From the NCBI GenBank assembly GCA_964501985.1, contig CAZCVY010000136.1, positions 1 through 17,881 of the forward strand: a stretch of DNA of 17,881 bases. Reading direction: 5' to 3'. The notes beneath the pieces were generated by a model. That model saw nothing but the letters and a program-made list of their open reading frames with translations, had not been told where the DNA came from and searched no databases. A program made the translations under genes and the position numbers. This document shows, piece by piece, positions 14,073 through 17,881 of the stretch. Each line of letters begins with the position of its first letter. Position 1 is the first letter of the stretch. The DNA is from Bog-366 sp964501985 (GTDB lineage: Bacteria; Acidobacteriota; Terriglobia; UBA7540).

Positions 14073-14096
14073 TGGCGGCGTAACCCCGCCTCTACA
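14073..14096. repeat. Half copy of the REP-like element
   Basis: The sequence GGCGGCGTAACCCCGCC followed by TCTACA repeats the right half of the element at 13938-13985 (GGCGGCCTAAAGCCGCCTCTAC) in the same orientation, about 110 bp away. The rest of the spacer between the SAM hydrolase and TPR genes (13900-14141) shows nothing else I can name. Confidence 0.6.
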
Positions 14097-14141
14097 CCGG
14101 TTAGACCAACTCAACAAGAACGTCCGCCGCGTTTCCAGCTT

Positions 14142-14975
14142 TCACGTCACTCGCCGGATTCGGACCAGGTGCGTGAAGTCGCAGTGGGGGTCCATCTCCA
14201 AGGCGCGAAGCCAGGCGCGAACCGCGTTGTCAATTTCTCCGAGTTCGAGGAAGCTGAAGCCCAAGGTCTGATGGACGAAGGCATCCCCTACGCGATAAGT
14301 GAGGGCGTCCTCATACGCCTCCTGGGCGCCCACCCAGTTCTTGAAATGAAGGCATTGATACCCACGCTCGCAGGCGGCGGCCCACGGCTGGAGCTCGGGC
14401 GTGATCTTCATAGCGAGCGGCCATTCCTGCTGCAATTCCAGCAAGCGACGCGCGCATTCCTGCAAGTTGTCGCGCGCCGGGGAGTTCTCAAACAGCGCAA
14501 CCGAAAGCGCCAGCTCGCGCAAGGAGCGGTTCAAGTCATCGGTGGACGGGTTTGCCGAGTAGAGCAGGCTTAAGCCTGTGCGGTAATGTTGCCGGCTCTC
14601 AATCAGCGATTCCACTTTGATTAGAAATTCCTCCGCCTTGGCATGGCGGGGCTCAAACTCCAGGGCCCGGCGGTAGCATGCGGCAGCTCGGTCGAGCTCG
14701 CCCACGCTGCCGCAAGCGTTGCCGAGAAGATAATGAGCTTGGGCGTCCTCCGGGGAGGCATGCACGGCGCGCGAAAGGGCTTCCACGGCGTCGGAGGGTC
14801 GCTGCGTTTCCAGGTAGCACACGCCGAGCTCGCTCCAGGCGCGAGCATTCGCCGAGTCGTCCACTACCAACTCCTCCAGCAGACTGATGGCGGCGGGAAA
14901 ATCCGCCTGCCCCAGCGCCGCGAGGGCGCGCGCCAGCCGATCTTCGGAATCACTGTCGGTCATAGTCGTCGTCAC
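14142..14975 (-). CDS. Tetratricopeptide repeat protein
   Basis: Soluble helical-repeat protein of 277 residues with no signal peptide. Three consecutive TPR units cover about 12-45, 46-79 and 80-113; the second and third end in VHASPEDAQA and LEFEPRHAKA and have the usual A/G/Y/A pattern. A diverged helical middle follows, then one or two TPRs at about 214-262 ending in ALEMDP. Such proteins act as protein-interaction scaffolds; no partner can be inferred. GTG 14975 gives the longest form, and ATG 14963 (MTDSDSEDRL) is an alternative; neither has a clear ribosome binding site. It is the last gene of the minus-strand run from Nramp, 189 bp after the aldo/keto reductase gene. Confidence 0.88.
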   Translation of the reverse strand: MTTTMTDSDSEDRLARALAALGQADFPAAISLLEELVVDDSANARAWSELGVCYLETQRPSDAVEALSRAVHASPEDAQAHYLLGNACGSVGELDRAAACYRRALEFEPRHAKAEEFLIKVESLIESRQHYRTGLSLLYSANPSTDDLNRSLRELALSVALFENSPARDNLQECARRLLELQQEWPLAMKITPELQPWAAACERGYQCLHFKNWVGAQEAYEDALTYRVGDAFVHQTLGFSFLELGEIDNAVRAWLRALEMDPHCDFTHLVRIRRVT

Positions 14976-14995
14976 TCACGTGCATACAGAAAATA

Positions 14996-15147
14996 GAAAC
15001 TCGAAAATCGAAGCTCGGTCCACCAAACGTATTTCAAAGTCGGCTTTCTTCCGCTCTCACGTCTTTTCTCTCAGCACGAAAATGGGAAGCCGAAAATTGA
15101 ACATCCGGACCGATCATCGAGTTTCGACTTTCGAGTTTCCAGTTTCG
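14996..15147. repeat. Inverted pair of GAAACTCGAAAATCG-type arrays
   Basis: The arm at 14996-15017 matches the reverse complement of 15118-15139 at 20 of 22 positions. Nested inside, CGGTCC near 15016-15021 opposes GGACCG near 15107-15112, and CGGCTTTCTTCC opposes GGGAAGCCG. It fills most of the spacer between the aldo/keto reductase and TPR genes. The unit is shared with the hairpin at 16309-16377. Confidence 0.75.
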
Positions 15148-15164
15148 TTCTTGCTCTTCCTTGG

Positions 15165-16271
15165 TCATTGATTGAAGATGGCGCGGAACTGCTCCAAGTT
15201 GAGGGGCGGAGTCTGCGCCGTTCGCAGATTCTCGGCGACGTGCTCAAGCTGGCTCATCCCCACCAGCGCGGAAGATATGCCGGGCGTGGACCGAACAAAC
15301 TGAATGGCCCTTTGCGCGTCCTTTTCCAGGCCGGGGAACCACGCGTGGGATTCCTCCGGCAGATCCTCGGTCAATTTTTGCTGAAGCAGGCTGGCGCTGG
15401 CAAAAACCATCATTCCGTGCGAGCGTGCCACCTGCAAAACCGGGAGAGCCTTGCCGTCGACGTACTGGGTCCGGGCAGACAGAGCTTCCGGCATCGCGAG
15501 GTTATAGGGAAGTTGAATGGCCCGAAGATGATGGCCTTTCCCGCCTACTTCCTCCGCCAAGCGCAATAGGTCGCTGAGCGATAGCGCCTCGGGCGACTCC
15601 TGCCCAACGCGGTAGGCATTCCATGTTGCCGTACCGTAGATGCGGATTTTGCCTTCACTCACGGCCATCTCCAGAGCGGAAAAGGCTGCGCGTAGCCTGC
15701 GGTCGAACTCCCCGCGAGCGACGTGAGCGGCCTGTGTTTCAGGATTATGGAGATAATAAATATCCACGGTCTCGACGCCGAGATTCCGGCGGCTCACATC
15801 GATCTGGTTCTCGAGATACTTCGGCGACATCACGTGGCAGCCGGCCACCACCTCCTCCGGGCGGAAAAGGCCGGGATCAATCAAGGTCCGCTGAAAGTAT
15901 TCGGAGGGATCGTCAGGTTCGCTGCCATCAAAGGTAAGAAAGCCTCCCTTGGTGGCAATGATCACCTCGTCGCGTTGGACAGTTCCGGAGGAGGTTGCGG
16001 CCGCCAGAACCTGCCCGATAGCGCGCTCACTACGCTGGTGTCGGTAATTTACTGCCGAATCAATGACGTTAATTCCGCCGTGGATTGCGCCCTCCACCGC
16101 ATCACGATAAAGGGTGTCATAAGCCGCGGTGGGTTCGCCCAGGTAAGTCCCGATCCCGATGGAGGAAATCCAGAGGCCCTGGAACTCGCGGAAATGGCCT
16201 GGCAGCTTGGCTTCGAAACGGCGGCGAAAACGGGCCGTCCCTTCCGGTGTAGCGTGCCCCGACATTAGCAT
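15165..16271 (-). CDS. Aldo/keto reductase
   Basis: NAD(P)H-dependent TIM-barrel oxidoreductase of 368 residues from ATG 16271. The AKR tetrad is visible: D71 and Y76 in VIDSAVNYRHQRSERAIG, K108 in IIATKGG and H175 in YYLHNPE. C-terminal segments FVRSTPGISSALVGMSQLEHVAENL (about 325-350) match the coenzyme-binding end of the family. Insertions around 115-150 (TFDGSEPDDPSEYFQRTLIDP) make it longer than the usual 310-340 residues. The frame is open further upstream, but that part is repeat sequence; GGGAG at 9-10 nt before ATG 16271 supports this start, with ATG 16265 a weaker choice. The substrate is unknown. Confidence 0.92.
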   Translation of the reverse strand: MLMSGHATPEGTARFRRRFEAKLPGHFREFQGLWISSIGIGTYLGEPTAAYDTLYRDAVEGAIHGGINVIDSAVNYRHQRSERAIGQVLAAATSSGTVQRDEVIIATKGGFLTFDGSEPDDPSEYFQRTLIDPGLFRPEEVVAGCHVMSPKYLENQIDVSRRNLGVETVDIYYLHNPETQAAHVARGEFDRRLRAAFSALEMAVSEGKIRIYGTATWNAYRVGQESPEALSLSDLLRLAEEVGGKGHHLRAIQLPYNLAMPEALSARTQYVDGKALPVLQVARSHGMMVFASASLLQQKLTEDLPEESHAWFPGLEKDAQRAIQFVRSTPGISSALVGMSQLEHVAENLRTAQTPPLNLEQFRAIFNQ

Positions 16272-16308
16272 GTGTTGGGTTCTCCCGAAGCTCCGAAACA
16301 CTTTAACA

Positions 16309-16377
16309 CGAAAATCGCAGCTCGAAATTCGAAACTCGCCCCGCTTGCGAGTTTCCAATTTCGAGTTTCGGTTTTCG
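16309..16377. terminator. 30-bp hairpin between the universal stress protein and aldo/keto reductase genes
   Basis: The arms 16309-16338 and 16348-16377 are complementary at 26 of 30 positions around a 9-nt loop (CCCCGCTTG). As the minus strand is read, it begins 6 nt after the universal stress protein stop, which suits a terminator or an RNA-stabilising element. It is built from CGAAA/CTCG units like those at 14996-15147. Confidence 0.65.
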
Positions 16378-16383
16378 GCCAGT

Positions 16384-16812
16384 TCAGTCCATATGCGCCC
16401 TGACCAGGAAGATTGGCACGTTGCTTTCGTGCCGGACCTTGGTGATCGTGGTGCCGTGGATGACGTCGGAAATCAAGCGGTGTCCGTGAGTGGTCATGGC
16501 GATCAGGTCGCACTGCTCGGCCTCGGCGGTCTTCAGGATGGCGCGCGCAGGTTCTCCACTGGTGTGGCGCACTGTGACCCGGAAGTTTTCGCGGCCGATT
16601 TCCGCGCTGAGCTTCTCCAAATATTCGCGGTCTTCTCTTATTTCCTTGGAGTCGGATAGATTCAGATTTTCCTGCCATTGGGCCGCCCAACCGGTGGAAA
16701 CGTGCAGCAGGAGGATCTCTGCGCCAGTCAGGCGCGCCAATTCCTTAACGCGCGGAAGGAGGAAGGAATCGGCCTTGCTGTGATCCAGCGCAACGAGGAT
16801 TCTCTTGAACAT
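16384..16812 (-). CDS. Universal stress protein (UspA family)
   Basis: Cytosolic single-domain Usp of 142 residues, the normal length. It begins MFKRILVALDHSKAD with the beta-1 strand and conserved Asp (D10), contains AEILLLHV (31-38) and CDLIAMTTHG (101-110), and has the ATP-binding loop THG-x9-GT (G110, G120, T121) ending with VPIFLVRA. Family members help survival under stress; the loop suggests an ATP-binding type. GAGAGG lies about 6 nt upstream of ATG 16812. It lies 122 bp after the Nramp gene, from which it is separated by a long inverted array, so the two may form a loose operon. Confidence 0.95.
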   Translation of the reverse strand: MFKRILVALDHSKADSFLLPRVKELARLTGAEILLLHVSTGWAAQWQENLNLSDSKEIREDREYLEKLSAEIGRENFRVTVRHTSGEPARAILKTAEAEQCDLIAMTTHGHRLISDVIHGTTITKVRHESNVPIFLVRAHMD

Positions 16813-16826
16813 AGCAAGCCTCTCTC

Positions 16827-16936
16827 GATCGGGCGATCGGAAGATCGGGTAATCGGGTGGGCAAAGGGCAACCGGGGCTCCCCAGGATTTTTGCTCACCC
16901 GATCACCCGATCACCCGATCACCCGATCTCCCGATC
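16827..16936. repeat. Inverted pair of 8-bp GATCGGGT arrays
   Basis: Four units (GATCGGGC, GATCGGAA, GATCGGGT, AATCGGGT) at 16827-16858 face five CACCCGAT-type units at 16895-16936; the flanking GCAAA/TTTGC extends the pairing inward. The right array begins at the Nramp stop codon itself. The resulting stem of about 40 bp has a loop of about 30 nt and lies in the Nramp to Usp gap. Confidence 0.8.
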
Positions 16937-17881
16937 AGCGCAACCAGTCTCGAACCGTCACTACCAAGAGATACGCATTCAGCGCTGCAATGACCCCCGC
17001 TGTTAGCCAAGCGAGGATTTTCAGCCATCGGGGATTGACGAATTCTCCCATCTTGCGCCGATCGTTTGTGAATATCACCAGGGGCACCACGGCGAAAGAC
17101 AGTTGCAAGCTGAGAATCACCTGGCTGAAAATCAGCAGCTTGGCCGTTCCCGCCTGGCCAAAGAAAATGACCGTGATGACTGCGGGAATGATGGCCATGA
17201 GGCGGGTGATCAGCCGGCGCAACCAAGGCACCAGCCGCAAGTTGATGAAACCTTCCATTACGATCTGTCCTGCCAGGGTCCCGGTCAGGGTGGAGTTCTG
17301 TCCGGAACAGAGCAGGGCCACAGCAAACAGAATGGCGGCCATTTTCGTCCCCAGCAAGGGCGTTAGGGTGTGATAGGCCTCCTGGATTTCCGCTACCTGG
17401 GTGTAGCCGGCGCGGTAAAACGTTCCCGCGGCCATAATCAGAATGGCGGCATTAATCAGAAATGCGAAGTTCAAGGCCATGAAATAGTCCAGGAAGTTGT
17501 AGCGCATTGCCGTCTTCATGCCTGCCGGCGTGCGATCAATCGCACGCGTTTGCACGAGGGAAGAATGCAGGTAAAGATTGTGAGGCATCACGGTTGCGCC
17601 CAGCATGCTGATGGCGATGTAGAGCATTTCCGGGTTGGTGAGGATTTGCGGCGTGGGGACGAAACCCTTGGCGATCAGCACCATGTCGGGGCGCACCAAG
17701 AGGAGTTCAATCAGGTAGCACCCGCCGATGACTCCAATCAACGTAACCACCACTGCTTCGAGATAGCGGAAGCCTTTGTTCTGAAGGTAAAGAATGGCCA
17801 GTACGTCGAGCGCCGTCACGCAAACGCCCACCAGCAGGGGAATGTGAAAAAGCAGGTTGAGGGCGATGGCGGAGCCGATCA
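16935..17881 (-). CDS. Nramp family divalent metal transporter, N-terminus beyond window
   Basis: Inner-membrane proton-coupled Mn2+/Fe2+ importer (MntH-like), 315 codons visible and open through the window edge. The frame reads IGSAIALNLLFHIPLLVGV at the edge (TM3 of the family). It then has MPHNLYLHSSLVQTR (the TM6 metal-binding M-P-H motif), LCSGQNSTLTGTLAGQIVMEGF (TM8 region with the conserved Gln-Asn-Ser-Thr) and about eight hydrophobic spans. The TM1 DPGN motif must lie in the missing first 100 or so residues. A GTG at 17829-17831 is not the true start, because coding continues upstream. The TGA stop is the first part of the adjoining repeat array. Universal stress protein and Nramp genes side by side suggest a shared stress or metal role, but that is inference. 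Confidence 0.95.
   Translation of the reverse strand, partial: IGSAIALNLLFHIPLLVGVCVTALDVLAILYLQNKGFRYLEAVVVTLIGVIGGCYLIELLLVRPDMVLIAKGFVPTPQILTNPEMLYIAISMLGATVMPHNLYLHSSLVQTRAIDRTPAGMKTAMRYNFLDYFMALNFAFLINAAILIMAAGTFYRAGYTQVAEIQEAYHTLTPLLGTKMAAILFAVALLCSGQNSTLTGTLAGQIVMEGFINLRLVPWLRRLITRLMAIIPAVITVIFFGQAGTAKLLIFSQVILSLQLSFAVVPLVIFTNDRRKMGEFVNPRWLKILAWLTAGVIAALNAYLLVVTVRDWLR

Noticed and set aside
16384..16812. Loss of the ATP-binding motif in the universal stress protein
   Set aside because: The first Gly of G-2x-G-9x-G(S/T) is Thr, but THG-x9-GT is a common form in this family, so this is not notable.

Overview
The window is ordinary bacterial chromosome of moderately high GC, densely coded on both strands. 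It has no rRNA or tRNA gene, CRISPR array, phage gene or transposase that I can see. Protein styles and genome habits suggest a soil-type Acidobacteriota (Terriglobia/Koribacter-like) or a close relative: TTG/GTG starts, a class 1B PyrD-PyrK pair, an MlaE-MlaF-MlaD set with a repeat-rich MlaD, and spacers packed with short-period degenerate repeats. That assignment is inference; no marker gene in the window proves it.

Layout. 1-1664 (-) is urocanate hydratase (hutU), lacking only its last few residues at the window edge. 1972-2545 (+) is a Phd/VapB-VapC toxin-antitoxin pair with a readable promoter and two palindromic operators. 2738-4609 (+) is a long-chain acyl-CoA synthetase. Reading leftward from 10351 to 4661 is a minus-strand run: an alpha/beta-hydrolase, pyrK, pyrD, mlaE, mlaF, mlaD. 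The spacing from pyrK to mlaF is 17 nt, 4 nt, then a 1-nt overlap, which joins the last pyrimidine redox step to an MCE lipid-transport system. 10667-13075 (+) holds a secreted M48 metalloprotease, preceded by a structured 315-bp spacer, and a CNNM/CBS/CorC-type membrane protein. 13899-13060 (-) is a DUF62 SAM hydrolase that overlaps the previous gene tail to tail. 17881-14142 (-) holds a partial Nramp metal transporter, a universal stress protein, an aldo/keto reductase and a TPR protein.

The most unusual feature is outside the genes. Most spacers carry locus-specific arrays of degenerate 7-9 bp units, usually as two opposing arms that could form long hairpins in RNA. Each spacer uses a different or only partly shared unit, and some arrays run into the coding ends of genes. 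The clearest case is a 26-bp perfect stem between mlaF and mlaD. A second repeat type, a 48-bp double-hairpin REP-like element, lies near 13.94 kb with a half copy about 110 bp away.

Two enzymes have apparent substitutions at catalytic positions. MlaF has Ser in place of the Walker B Glu and Gln in place of the H-loop His. The SAM hydrolase has Gln in place of the His of its TFHGRD motif. No wholly new multi-gene system is evident. The inverted short-period arrays and the altered MlaF are the observations most worth following up.
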